Below are positions 1 through 7,719 of a stretch of 14,078 bases of DNA, piece by piece. Source of the DNA: Planctomycetota bacterium (GTDB taxonomy: Bacteria > Planctomycetota > GCA-002687715 > DRQF01); assembly GCA_024275615.1 (NCBI GenBank), contig JAJRYU010000141.1, positions 1 through 14,078 of the forward strand, written 5' to 3'. The notes beneath the pieces are model-generated. The model was not told the origin of the DNA. It made no database searches and worked only from the letters and a program-made list of their open reading frames with translations. Position 1 is the first letter of the stretch. Each line of letters begins with the position of its first letter. The position numbers and the translations under genes were made by a program.

Positions 1-1674
1 CGTCCAACCCAGTCGATGGTCACCTTGGGAATCATCCTCACAGCCATCCTGATCAGTTTCAGCTCCGCGATGGCATCATCCGACGGCCAACAGGCGTCCT
101 TGAAGCAAGCCAACAACCTGATCAAAAACGCTGAGTACGACATCAAGTCAGCCCAGGGCTCAGCAGGTTCGGCGGCCAACCCAGCAAAAGGCAGCCGCCG
201 GAAATTGACTTTGCTGCGCCTCAACTCGGCGAAGCCAAGGCTGGCGCAAGCAGGACAGATTCTGGCTCAGTTTCCAGCAGGTGATGCCAGCGCCGCCCCT
301 ACACGCAAAAGACATGCTGCAGCGATGAAGGCCATTGCTGCGATCGAGAAAATCCTCAGTCCCGGCGCGACGCCGACCACAAAAGTCCCGGATAGGGGCG
401 GCAACCCACCAACCGCGGGTACACAACCAAGACAACCAGCAGCACCAAAGGCCAAGCGCCTCGACTACAAACAGGAAAAACTACTCAAAGACGCGCGCTG
501 GTATCTTCGGGAAACTACGAAATATAGCAGCGCCGCGGCACAAGTCGTCTCAAGACTCGATGGTCAAGGTACAAAGCCTGTGCACAGCGAAGTGAAAGGC
601 GCGCTCGCTTCAATCCAAAAAGGAATCCCAAAATTCAACTTGGCGGTCAAGTACATCGGTCAGCTTCCGGCAAAACACCCCGATGTCGCACCTGTACGCG
701 CAAGGATCAAAGCAGCAGGCGACACGATGGGGGCACTCCAATCTCGCTTGAAGGCAGCGAGTGCCAAACTCCAAAAACTGACAGGCATGGAGAACTATCC
801 CAACTATGCCAAGGACTTCGAGTTGATTCGCGATCTCTCGCGCCGTTACCGCGACTTTTCGATGACCGTCCAAAACCCTGAACAAATGGCCCAGGTCATT
901 ACAGAAGACGGCCAAGCACTCAAAGAATTCAAGCGCATCGCCAACATTTACGCACCCTTGGTTCAGCAAAAAACGGCTGACGGCCAACGCATGGAGAAAC
1001 AAGTCCTCTACGCTCTTGGCCAGCGTAAGAAATTCGTCGGCCAAGCCATTGAATACAAGAAGCAACTTCCCAATGCCATTGAGGCTGATATTGATGAGGC
1101 CAAGAAGCTAGCCCGTGAAGCAGTTCAAAAGAAGAGCCCGGCTTGGTTCGGCGAAAACGGCGGCATTGATCAAAAATTCGGCTGGGCGGAAAAGAAACTG
1201 TTGGTCATGCGTGCTTTCAGTCAAGGAGAAGCCAAACCCTTGGAAGCCAAGGTCACTGCAGCCCGCCAAGATATCGCCACTATGGCCAAGTCGCTCGAAG
1301 CGGAAATCATTGCCACGAATCCACTGCCACCAGACAGCTACACCGGCTCAGATCGCGATGCTCTAATCAAGTTGGCCATCCAAACGTGGGCAAAGGAACA
1401 AAAGGACGCCCAAATCTTGGGGGCTCGCATTCCGTCACAAGCTTGGAAACGCAGCACAAGTTGGCGCTGGTCAAGCGGCGCGTTCCACAAGGCTGATTCG
1501 TCGAAAGTTCAAGTTCAACTTCTTGTCAAGCATGACGACAAACTCGCGGTTGTGCGCCCCATCAACTTGTACAAGAACCATCTTCAAAATGACACGATTA
1601 CCGGATACCCCTTTAATTCCTATGCTGAGGACATCCGGCCAAGGAGTTTTCTTGTCCTTGACAAGATCAAGTAA
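1..1674 (+). CDS. Secreted helix-rich protein of unknown function (5' end probably outside window)
   Basis: I do not recognise the family. The first in-frame ATG is at 16 and gives a 552-residue protein. The frame is open to base 1, no ribosome binding site precedes that ATG, and the hydrophobic stretch (residues 3-18) would lack a basic n-region, so the true start may lie upstream. A Sec signal peptide is likely, with cleavage near SAMA|SS at about residue 20, which implies export. Residues 28-113 and 151-246 look like two copies of one helical module; each has a K/A-rich helix, then an A-x-x-x-I-x-QxPA stretch, then an APxRxR segment. A Pro/Thr/Gly-rich linker (about 115-148) joins them. 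A longer helical region follows (260-430). The C-terminal part (about 470-552) is different: rich in Trp and beta-prone, with WKRSTSWRW and VVRPINLYK. The gene converges on the acyltransferase gene. Export is well supported; function is unknown. Confidence 0.8.
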   Translation, partial: RPTQSMVTLGIILTAILISFSSAMASSDGQQASLKQANNLIKNAEYDIKSAQGSAGSAANPAKGSRRKLTLLRLNSAKPRLAQAGQILAQFPAGDASAAPTRKRHAAAMKAIAAIEKILSPGATPTTKVPDRGGNPPTAGTQPRQPAAPKAKRLDYKQEKLLKDARWYLRETTKYSSAAAQVVSRLDGQGTKPVHSEVKGALASIQKGIPKFNLAVKYIGQLPAKHPDVAPVRARIKAAGDTMGALQSRLKAASAKLQKLTGMENYPNYAKDFELIRDLSRRYRDFSMTVQNPEQMAQVITEDGQALKEFKRIANIYAPLVQQKTADGQRMEKQVLYALGQRKKFVGQAIEYKKQLPNAIEADIDEAKKLAREAVQKKSPAWFGENGGIDQKFGWAEKKLLVMRAFSQGEAKPLEAKVTAARQDIATMAKSLEAEIIATNPLPPDSYTGSDRDALIKLAIQTWAKEQKDAQILGARIPSQAWKRSTSWRWSSGAFHKADSSKVQVQLLVKHDDKLAVVRPINLYKNHLQNDTITGYPFNSYAEDIRPRSFLVLDKIK

Positions 1675-1809
1675 ACCAACTGAATCGTGACGATGCAGAT
1701 CCCCGAGCGTCATGCCACATTATTCATGATCTTGCGGCCATCAATGGCAACAAGTTCGACAATGAGATGGTTGGTGATAGCGTGACCGCAATCTCGTCAA
1801 CAAAACGGG

Positions 1810-2916
1810 TCAAGCGATCTGGGGATCTGTTTTCTTCGCTTGCGGTCCAGGTAAGGACCAAGGTTTCTCGACGTAGATGAAGAGGATGGCTGAAGGGATC
1901 ATCGTCAAGAAAAAAGCAGGCAAGAGGAAGATCCAGAACAAGACCGTATCGCTCTTTGCACTGGGGTAGATCTTGCTCAAGGTCAAGAACACAAAATTTA
2001 GCGCCAAGCCGTGAATGAGATAGTAGGAATAGCTCATATTCCCCAACCACCGCAGCGGTGCCCAGGAAAACAAGCGAGCGGTGAGTCCTTCTCGCATGAA
2101 ACACTCTAGGCAGAAAACAAGAAAAAGCACATAGAGCGCCACGTATTTGAGCCACCCTGGAGAATTTGCGGCATTCAGATATGCAACGACACCCAATGCC
2201 GCCAGGAGAGCCGCAAGTCCAATAGCCGGCATCTTGACAATCATCTTGTTGGCGATGACTTCGTACATGACAATCCCGGGTACAAACATGAGCAAACGAA
2301 TCAGACCGCCGTTCACAGCGAAATACCAAAAGAGAATGACTGAGAGTGCCAGAAAGAACATCACGCGGGCCTTGGGGTTCCATTTCCGCAAACTCAATGA
2401 AGCAACCATCAAGGGCACTATCAGGTAGTAGAAAAACTCATAGCTCAAAGACCACGCCACGGTGATGATGGCAGGCACGTCGAAAATCCCCGGTAGCAAG
2501 GCAAAGTTCTGAGCGATAAAAATTGTCGCGTTCTTAAACCCGCTTGGTATCCGCGATAGTGACGGGAGTGCAAAGGACAAAAGCAAGTAGATTGAGAAAA
2601 CGACCGTAAAAGTCGGATAGATCCTCTCAGCTCTGCGCCTCAAGTAAGGTAAGAATGGCCTGTGACCTTTAATCAGCATGCCGTAAATGAGATAGCCGCT
2701 CAGAACGAAGAACAAGTCAACACCGACGTTTCCAAGACTTCGAACATGGCGAGCCGCCACAGAAGTCATGGAATCTTCAATCAACCAAGGCTGAATCAAG
2801 GTGACGTAGTGGACGAGAAACACCAAGAACACCGCGAACCCACGAATGCCCTCCATCGACAAGATGGCTTTGTGAGACGTATGCGAGACTTCGAATGTCT
2901 TTCGGAACCAGTTCAT
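1810..2916 (-). CDS. Acyltransferase 3 family membrane protein (OafA/YrhL-like)
   Basis: An integral inner-membrane O-acyltransferase of the acyltransferase 3 family, whose members move acetyl or other acyl groups onto sugars of LPS, exopolysaccharide, peptidoglycan or antibiotics. The 368 residues are the usual length for the core domain alone, with about ten hydrophobic helices and no C-terminal SGNH domain. Hallmarks are visible: GIRGFAVFLVFLVHY at 23-37, with His36 matching the essential His of OafA; FFVLSGYLI at 69-77; an RxxR motif at Arg95-Arg98 in RRRAERIYP; and WSLSYEFFYY. The start at 2916 has only a weak ribosome binding site (GAG-type) but keeps the short cytoplasmic N-terminus before helix 1. 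It lies 251 bases downstream of the lipoprotein gene on the same strand, so co-transcription is uncertain. The acceptor is unknown, and no sugar-polymer genes lie nearby to suggest one. Confidence 0.93.
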   Translation of the reverse strand: MNWFRKTFEVSHTSHKAILSMEGIRGFAVFLVFLVHYVTLIQPWLIEDSMTSVAARHVRSLGNVGVDLFFVLSGYLIYGMLIKGHRPFLPYLRRRAERIYPTFTVVFSIYLLLSFALPSLSRIPSGFKNATIFIAQNFALLPGIFDVPAIITVAWSLSYEFFYYLIVPLMVASLSLRKWNPKARVMFFLALSVILFWYFAVNGGLIRLLMFVPGIVMYEVIANKMIVKMPAIGLAALLAALGVVAYLNAANSPGWLKYVALYVLFLVFCLECFMREGLTARLFSWAPLRWLGNMSYSYYLIHGLALNFVFLTLSKIYPSAKSDTVLFWIFLLPAFFLTMIPSAILFIYVEKPWSLPGPQAKKTDPQIA

Positions 2917-2988
2917 CGATCTCGCTCTCAGGGTGTGGCAGCACGGTGCGCTTCGTAGCTAAACTTCCAGGATTCAGTCCATGAAATC

Positions 2989-3019
2989 AAGGCGATCTTA
3001 CCCAGAACAAGATCGTCTT
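2989..3019 (-). terminator. Weak hairpin downstream of lipoprotein gene
   Basis: Arms 2989-2999 (AAGGCGATCTT) and 3009-3019 (AAGATCGTCTT) form an 11-bp stem with one imperfect pair and a 9-base loop. It lies about 150 bases past the lipoprotein stop, before the acyltransferase start. On the minus strand it is followed only by GATTTCAT and not a real U-tract, and the imperfect pair is A-C there (G-U on the plus strand). It could end the trio operon, but this is weak evidence. Confidence 0.25.
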
Positions 3020-3167
3020 GCGAAAGAGTCTCTCTGCCTCGTTGGCATTCCTACCAAGGTCCCCATGTCCGACATTTGACTGATGATAGCAAACCTCGAA
3101 TTCAGCGATTCTTCGGCCGTCTTCGAACATCCACGGGACGCCCCAGGGAAACGAGCGAGAACTCCCC

Positions 3168-3920
3168 TTAGCGACTTTGGGCGTCAATGAGGGCCCTGAG
3201 AGCCCCCTTCACTTTGTTCTTCGCAGACTCCGCTGCAGCAGCGGGAAAACTCCCCACCCCTCCCATGGTCTTCGCCCATTCATTCATAGCGCGAAAACGA
3301 CCAAGATCAGTGTCCGCTTCGGTCACATCAGCAATCATCCCAGCCCAGTTGATTGCCAAGCGCCACTTCTGATAGTTCAAATAGTGGACCGTTGTAGCCG
3401 GTGTGAACTGGCCGACAGATCGCTCAGCTAGGGCCATGGTTTGCCAAGCAGCCTTGAGACTTCCGCGAAGAGAATTGTAGCTCTGCTCCGACTGATTCGA
3501 CTCCCCCAGCCAACGCTCTGCGGCCTCTTTTTCGAACACGAGCCCAGGGATCAACGTGAGGATAACCGCATCGCGGGACCCAGCAGATGGGTCTAAGCTA
3601 AGTCCCTTTCGGGCTGCATCCCTCGCGACCGACCAAGATCCAGTTCGCCAGGCGCAAATGCCTCGGAGCATCCAGGCGTTCGGCCGCATACGCACATCCA
3701 ATCGCTGGATGTACTCAGGAGTCAATTCTTCGAGCAGAAAGCGATAGTCGGCCCGGCCATCGACGTAGGGAGAAACGGCCGCCATATTGTCCAATTCAAC
3801 GGCACGGTTGAATCGCCGTTGTAGGCCGCCGTATTCGATCACCGAGCACGAAGGTAGGAACATGAGCGCGACTGCAGCCAGAAGGAGAAGGAAAAACTCT
3901 CGGTCTCTGTAAGTCGTCAT
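3168..3920 (-). CDS. TPR-like lipoprotein of unknown function
   Basis: A 250-residue protein with a type II (lipoprotein) signal peptide: short basic n-region (YRDR), hydrophobic core at residues 9-22, and lipobox L-P-S-C with the acylated Cys at 25. Ser follows the Cys at +2, which in Enterobacteria favours outer-membrane sorting. Residues about 85-115 (MLRGICAWRTGSWSVARDAA, then RKGLSLDPS) resemble one tetratricopeptide-type helix pair; the rest is predicted helical. I chose the ATG at 3920, which overlaps the upstream stop codon as TGATG; this suggests translational coupling. A TTG one codon earlier is possible but less likely. It is the last gene of a trio with the helical-repeat protein and the papain-hydrolase fusion, which makes it a plausible envelope-anchored partner for them. 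I do not recognise a named family. Confidence 0.85.
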   Translation of the reverse strand: MTTYRDREFFLLLLAAVALMFLPSCSVIEYGGLQRRFNRAVELDNMAAVSPYVDGRADYRFLLEELTPEYIQRLDVRMRPNAWMLRGICAWRTGSWSVARDAARKGLSLDPSAGSRDAVILTLIPGLVFEKEAAERWLGESNQSEQSYNSLRGSLKAAWQTMALAERSVGQFTPATTVHYLNYQKWRLAINWAGMIADVTEADTDLGRFRAMNEWAKTMGGVGSFPAAAAESAKNKVKGALRALIDAQSR

Positions 3921-5719
3921 CAAGAAGCTCTCCTCAGTATTTCTCTTGCTGCAAGCGTGACCTCATCAGGAGCGTCCAGGTCAAGCTCGCCCCAAAGAAC
4001 GCGTCTCAGAAGTTCTTCCACGAGAACGGGCAAAGTGGCCCCGTTGGTACGATTCTCGAGAATACCCTCGGCCAGTTCCAAGGTCTTTTGGACGACATCC
4101 CTTACAGAGTTTTCTTTCCCTGCAATCAAGATCTCAAGATTTGCCGAAGTCAGTGGCAAAACGCGCTCGACGATTTCTAAGAAGACCTGTCGTGTCACCA
4201 ATCCCCTTGGGTCCTTTGACTCATCTTCGATCACCATGGCAACCTGTTGAACAATTTTGAAAAGTAAATTGCCCGCGGTATTCGGGTCGCCAAAATCGAT
4301 GAGCTTGTCCGCGTTCAAAACCGCCACCTCAATGGCCGTATCCAACAACGACACAAGTCCGTCTCCTGACACCAGAAGTCCAGGGTTAGTCCCTAGGGCT
4401 TGAGCAACTGAGCCAAGGATTTGAGCCAAGGCGGTCATGCGCGCATCGTCAGGATCTGCACCAATGAGATGTTCTGGGTGAGCAGCCACTTGTTGAAAAA
4501 CAACTTGAGCCAACTCGAGCAACTGAGTCTTTGACAGAAGATCATTGACACCACCACCACCCGCCAAGGTACCCACAAGTCCTTTTGCCATGGCACTGAT
4601 CGTTGTTGCAAAGAGTTGCTCCCTTGGGTCATCGGGATTGATCAACAATTCGGCGTTGTCACGCAAAGTCTCAAGAGCAGCAAGCACGATGGCGCCAAAT
4701 GTCTCTTTCGCGAAGAGGTTGTCCGCGTCGCTGAGGGCCTGCAGAGAATCGGCGATCAAGATACCAACGAACTCGTCACCAATAAGATCACTGGTATTGT
4801 CAGCGATGGCAACAAGCGCACTTTTGTAAATTAGTCTGATCGTCTCATTGCTAAAGATGTCTTCTTTGCCACTGATGCCTTTGAGGACTTGGGTCAACGC
4901 CGATTGCGCGATTTTCCTCGAGGTCCCGTCCTCCATGAATAGATCAAGATTCTCAGAGAAGGCTCCTACAGCACCTCGAATGACGCTCGAACCTAAGCGC
5001 CTAATCAAGGCCTCACGATCCGCAAGTTCAGACTGGAGCGCCCCACTTGCAGTCAGATCTTCGATGTCTGCAAGAAGCGCCTTGGTAATCCCACCAAGCA
5101 CAGCCTGGACCTGCCTACTATCGTCAATGAGTGCCAGGTTCGAGTCGAGTGCACGAAGTGAAGCGCCAAGCAGATCGCCGACAATCTCAATTCGGCTACT
5201 TTCGGCAAAATCAGTTTCGTCCAATCCGATCAGAAAGGACTGAACAACTCTTCTCGCGTTCGAATCTCTCCCCATGGCTTTTGGATTCGCCAAGAAATAG
5301 TCGACACCGATTTCGACCAAAGTTCCAAGCAAACGCTGCAATACCGGCTTGGAACCAAAGCCCTCCTTGTACTGTTCAAATTGCGACAGATTCCCGATGA
5401 CGTCAACGGCTTCACTGAGGGATCCATCGCCTTCTTTCAGCTGACTGTCAATCTCTATTAGCGTCTTGTAGGCTAGGATCAACTGCCCTTGGTTGTAGCC
5501 AAAATACGGCCCGCGAGGCGTCTCCGCGTTGCCACGCGCGGTAAGGGCTGGATGCTCAAGAAAATAGTTGAGAGCCACCGCGCGGGTGACATCGGCGTAG
5601 AGGTCACCAATGGGCAAAAGGAGGGCACGTTCCACGTTTTGGTCAACGAGAACATCGTAGACCTTGCGCCCGAGTCTCACTCCGGCTTCGATGCCGAATA
5701 AAATCAAAGAGCCATTCAT
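3920..5719 (-). CDS. Large helical-repeat protein of unknown function
   Basis: This 599-residue protein is not a family I recognise. The N-terminus (residues 1-100) starts with a mildly hydrophobic helix (SLILFGIEAGVRLGRKVYDVLV) without a convincing cleavage site. From about 125 to 575 it consists of many degenerate alpha-helical units of roughly 22-35 residues. They share a pattern of the type L-x-x-x-L-x-A-L-x-x-N-x-x-L-(L/I), then a short loop rich in D, G and P. Examples begin near 206 (VLGGITKALL), 343 (AIVLAALETLRDNAELLI), 434 (ILGSVAQALGTNPGLLV) and 458 (LLDTAIEVAVLNADKLI). Composition is acidic with almost no Cys or Trp, as in solenoid scaffolds. It starts 10 bases after the stop of the papain-hydrolase gene, behind a modest AGGG ribosome binding site, and its stop is fused to the lipoprotein start. 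A scaffold or substrate-binding role in that operon is inference. Confidence 0.85.
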   Translation of the reverse strand: MNGSLILFGIEAGVRLGRKVYDVLVDQNVERALLLPIGDLYADVTRAVALNYFLEHPALTARGNAETPRGPYFGYNQGQLILAYKTLIEIDSQLKEGDGSLSEAVDVIGNLSQFEQYKEGFGSKPVLQRLLGTLVEIGVDYFLANPKAMGRDSNARRVVQSFLIGLDETDFAESSRIEIVGDLLGASLRALDSNLALIDDSRQVQAVLGGITKALLADIEDLTASGALQSELADREALIRRLGSSVIRGAVGAFSENLDLFMEDGTSRKIAQSALTQVLKGISGKEDIFSNETIRLIYKSALVAIADNTSDLIGDEFVGILIADSLQALSDADNLFAKETFGAIVLAALETLRDNAELLINPDDPREQLFATTISAMAKGLVGTLAGGGGVNDLLSKTQLLELAQVVFQQVAAHPEHLIGADPDDARMTALAQILGSVAQALGTNPGLLVSGDGLVSLLDTAIEVAVLNADKLIDFGDPNTAGNLLFKIVQQVAMVIEDESKDPRGLVTRQVFLEIVERVLPLTSANLEILIAGKENSVRDVVQKTLELAEGILENRTNGATLPVLVEELLRRVLWGELDLDAPDEVTLAAREILRRAS

Positions 5720-5729
5720 TTCGTTCGCC

Positions 5730-7538
5730 CTAGTAGTCCAAATCTCTCACGGTGAATCCGCGCTTGGCCTTGCGACCCAAAATATTCTTCAGCACATCGT
5801 TCATGGTCACGGGGTCATTGTCGAAGCCCCCGTGAGATTCACTCTTGGTGCGTTTGTTCAAGCTGTAGACAAATTCCAGCCCTGCTTGTTTGGCAATGTC
5901 CTTGGAGAACTTCTGCATCCCCAAGACCGCGTCACCACGTTTCTCTTCAAATGCGTTGGACACCAAATAGAGCAAGGACTTGCGATAAACTTCAGCAACT
6001 GTGTCGTCCTGCTCAAGATCATCTTTGAGATTGTAGATCGTCAGCTTGTCAATCCCGAATTGCCTCTTGGGAGTCTCGAGGAAAGGTGAATAGTGGGTTT
6101 CGAATAGAGAAACTGTCGCCGCTGGTGCCATCAGGCTTACAGAAGCTATACGTGTCTTCACTTTCATTTTCGACAGAGCATGCAAGAGGTGTGCAATTAG
6201 GATGGCACCTGTACTGTGCCCGACAAGATGAACGGACTTGGGCGAAGCGTTCTTTGTTTGCAGAGCATCTACAAATGCCAGTAGAGTCTGACGCCCGGCG
6301 TTTTTGTTACCGCGAAAACAGAGATTGGCATCCGACTTCATTTCTCGCCACAAAGCTCTACCTGGTCGGCGTGTCATTTTTTCGAACACCTTATCCCACC
6401 AGTCGGCGAATCCGCCAACAAGCCCTTCGGTACTGGATCGCTTACCGAGGATGATGTCCTTGATCTCTTCCAAGAGCCCAGTGTCGTACATGAAGTGATA
6501 AGGATAGATACCATTTTCTTTGAAAACATCGCGCATGGCGGCGATCCGCGTCGCAGAGTCTTCAACTGAATTCAAGCCGCCATGAGCGTAAAACATCAGA
6601 TGTTGGTATCTGTTGCTCTTGGCCACCAAGGAAGCCGTTTCTTCGACGTCCTTTTGAGTACTCCAGTACTTGCCATCCTCGTGAAACAAACCATCATCGA
6701 TGTGTACAAAATGACCGGCAATGCGCGCCCTACGAGGGCCACTCTTGCCAAACAGCGCAATTTTCCCGACGTCTTCTTTTTGAAAGTCACGGTCCCAGAG
6801 CTGAGGGGTGGGCAAGGCCAGCCGGACCACCCAAGCATCGCTCACGTTGTCTTGCCAATCTTCGTAGCTCCAATGGGCCAGGCCGTTCCTGCCCCATTCT
6901 CCGCCCCAAGAGTTCTGCACCCAAAAACCAGTTTCGTCATAGCCAACAATGGCGAAAGCATGGCCACCAATGATCTTCTTGTCTTGCTTGATGACACCAT
7001 TTCTTACCGACTTCAGGGACCATCCGCTGTGCACACGAGCTGAGACGTATACCGCCGCAACTTCATTCAGAGCGGCATGCATGTGGACAATGTCGGGATT
7101 AATGCGGTAGTAAGCACCAATCGTATTGGACCTGGCGTCTTTAGCTCGTTCAATAGTAAGATTGCGATCGTCATTGTCTTCTATGTATGGCCACAGAGCC
7201 TCAGCACATACCCCCATACTATGCCAGCCCTTGATGGCTCCACGACAGCTCGATCCGGCATAGTCTTCGCCGGGCCAAGAATCATATCGCTTGGCCATTT
7301 CGTAGAGCATGCGCGCGCTCACCAGCATATCTGAACCACGATCATGATTGAGTTTGTTAATGACAGCCGCTAGACCGAAGCCGGTACAAGACCCCTCCTT
7401 GCCTTGGTCCAAGATATGCAGAGTCGCAGGCGGATCAATCACTGGACTTAGAGGAATCAGAGCAGGTTGATAAATAAAATCCCTGCCGTCAGGGATGTCC
7501 GACTCTGCAGTGACCGGAAAGTTGCCCAGGAACTTCAT
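5730..7538 (-). CDS. Papain-like (C1) peptidase fused to alpha/beta hydrolase
   Basis: A 602-residue protein with two predicted catalytic domains and no signal peptide, so probably cytoplasmic. Residues 35-242 are a papain-fold cysteine peptidase. DQGKEGSCTGFG supplies Gln45 (oxyanion hole) and nucleophile Cys51; GGHAFAIVGYD supplies His193; QNSWGGEWGRNG supplies Asn209. There is no long propeptide. Residues about 310-575 look like an alpha/beta hydrolase. FYAHGG (316-321) is an oxyanion-type HGG; VHLVGHSTG (436-444) is the nucleophile elbow with Ser442; Asp506 or Asp512 is a candidate acid; SHGGFDND holds candidate base His569. The closest general types are lipases and esterases; the substrate is unknown. 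A longer reading from 7631 adds 31 residues, but the GGAGGA just before 7538 fixes the start there. It heads a tight operon with the helical-repeat and lipoprotein genes. Domain calls are strong; the role is unknown. Confidence 0.92.
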   Translation of the reverse strand: MKFLGNFPVTAESDIPDGRDFIYQPALIPLSPVIDPPATLHILDQGKEGSCTGFGLAAVINKLNHDRGSDMLVSARMLYEMAKRYDSWPGEDYAGSSCRGAIKGWHSMGVCAEALWPYIEDNDDRNLTIERAKDARSNTIGAYYRINPDIVHMHAALNEVAAVYVSARVHSGWSLKSVRNGVIKQDKKIIGGHAFAIVGYDETGFWVQNSWGGEWGRNGLAHWSYEDWQDNVSDAWVVRLALPTPQLWDRDFQKEDVGKIALFGKSGPRRARIAGHFVHIDDGLFHEDGKYWSTQKDVEETASLVAKSNRYQHLMFYAHGGLNSVEDSATRIAAMRDVFKENGIYPYHFMYDTGLLEEIKDIILGKRSSTEGLVGGFADWWDKVFEKMTRRPGRALWREMKSDANLCFRGNKNAGRQTLLAFVDALQTKNASPKSVHLVGHSTGAILIAHLLHALSKMKVKTRIASVSLMAPAATVSLFETHYSPFLETPKRQFGIDKLTIYNLKDDLEQDDTVAEVYRKSLLYLVSNAFEEKRGDAVLGMQKFSKDIAKQAGLEFVYSLNKRTKSESHGGFDNDPVTMNDVLKNILGRKAKRGFTVRDLDY

Positions 7539-7544
7539 TTCACT

Positions 7545-7550
7545 TCCTCC
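7545..7550 (-). promoter_or_regulatory. Strong ribosome binding site deciding the protease-hydrolase start
   Basis: On the minus strand GGAGGA sits 6 bases before the ATG at 7538. It is the best Shine-Dalgarno sequence in the window. No comparable site lies before the upstream in-frame start at 7631, so the shorter 602-residue protein is preferred. Confidence 0.85.
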
Positions 7551-7654
7551 GTTTACGACTCTTGGCTCAGAAATGGCCAGCACCCTGCTCTTTTCATCAA
7601 ACGAGTCTAAACATGCGGAGTGAAACTGCAACGTTTCAGTTGCGAACTAGGACG

Positions 7655-7704
7655 CTGCCGATTTTCGTGTCCTGTCGAAGGGGAGCAACAGTGAAAATCG
7701 GCAG
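7655..7704 (-). terminator. Long inverted repeat after the four-helix membrane protein gene
   Basis: A perfect 12-bp inverted repeat: CTGCCGATTTTC at 7655-7666 and GAAAATCGGCAG at 7693-7704, separated by 26 bases. On the minus strand it begins 15 bases after the stop codon at 7720, which is where a terminator or 3'-end stabilising hairpin would be expected. There is no U-tract after it, so it may instead act on RNA processing or belong to the leader of the protease-hydrolase gene, whose start is about 115 bases further on. Confidence 0.5.
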
Positions 7705-7719
7705 TATGAGAGAAACGAC

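Noticed and set aside
610..1065. Minus-strand open frame of 151 residues opposite the left-edge secreted protein.
   Set aside because: It is antisense to a convincing coding sequence, without a ribosome binding site or recognisable motif.
1696..1829. 9-base inverted repeat CAGATCCCC / GGGGATCTG.
   Set aside because: The arms are 116 bases apart, and one lies inside the acyltransferase gene end; a match this short is likely by chance.
1724..2383. Long minus-strand open frame of 219 residues overlapping the acyltransferase gene.
   Set aside because: It lies in another frame of a clearly real gene and has a Cys/Arg/Ser-rich composition typical of an out-of-frame reading.
4848..5243. Plus-strand open frame of 131 residues opposite the helical-repeat gene.
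   Set aside because: Its Ser/Arg-rich composition is a shadow of the Leu/Ala-rich gene on the other strand.
6584..6592. The HGG after a hydrophobic strand (FYAHGGLNS) could be read as a caspase-type His-Gly motif.
   Set aside because: It is followed by a clear nucleophile elbow GHSTG about 120 residues later and a late His, the order expected of an alpha/beta hydrolase. No caspase Cys motif follows.
7539..7631. N-terminal extension of 31 residues on the protease-hydrolase protein.
   Set aside because: The strong GGAGGA lies inside this stretch, 6 bases before the ATG at 7538, and the extension does not look like a signal peptide.
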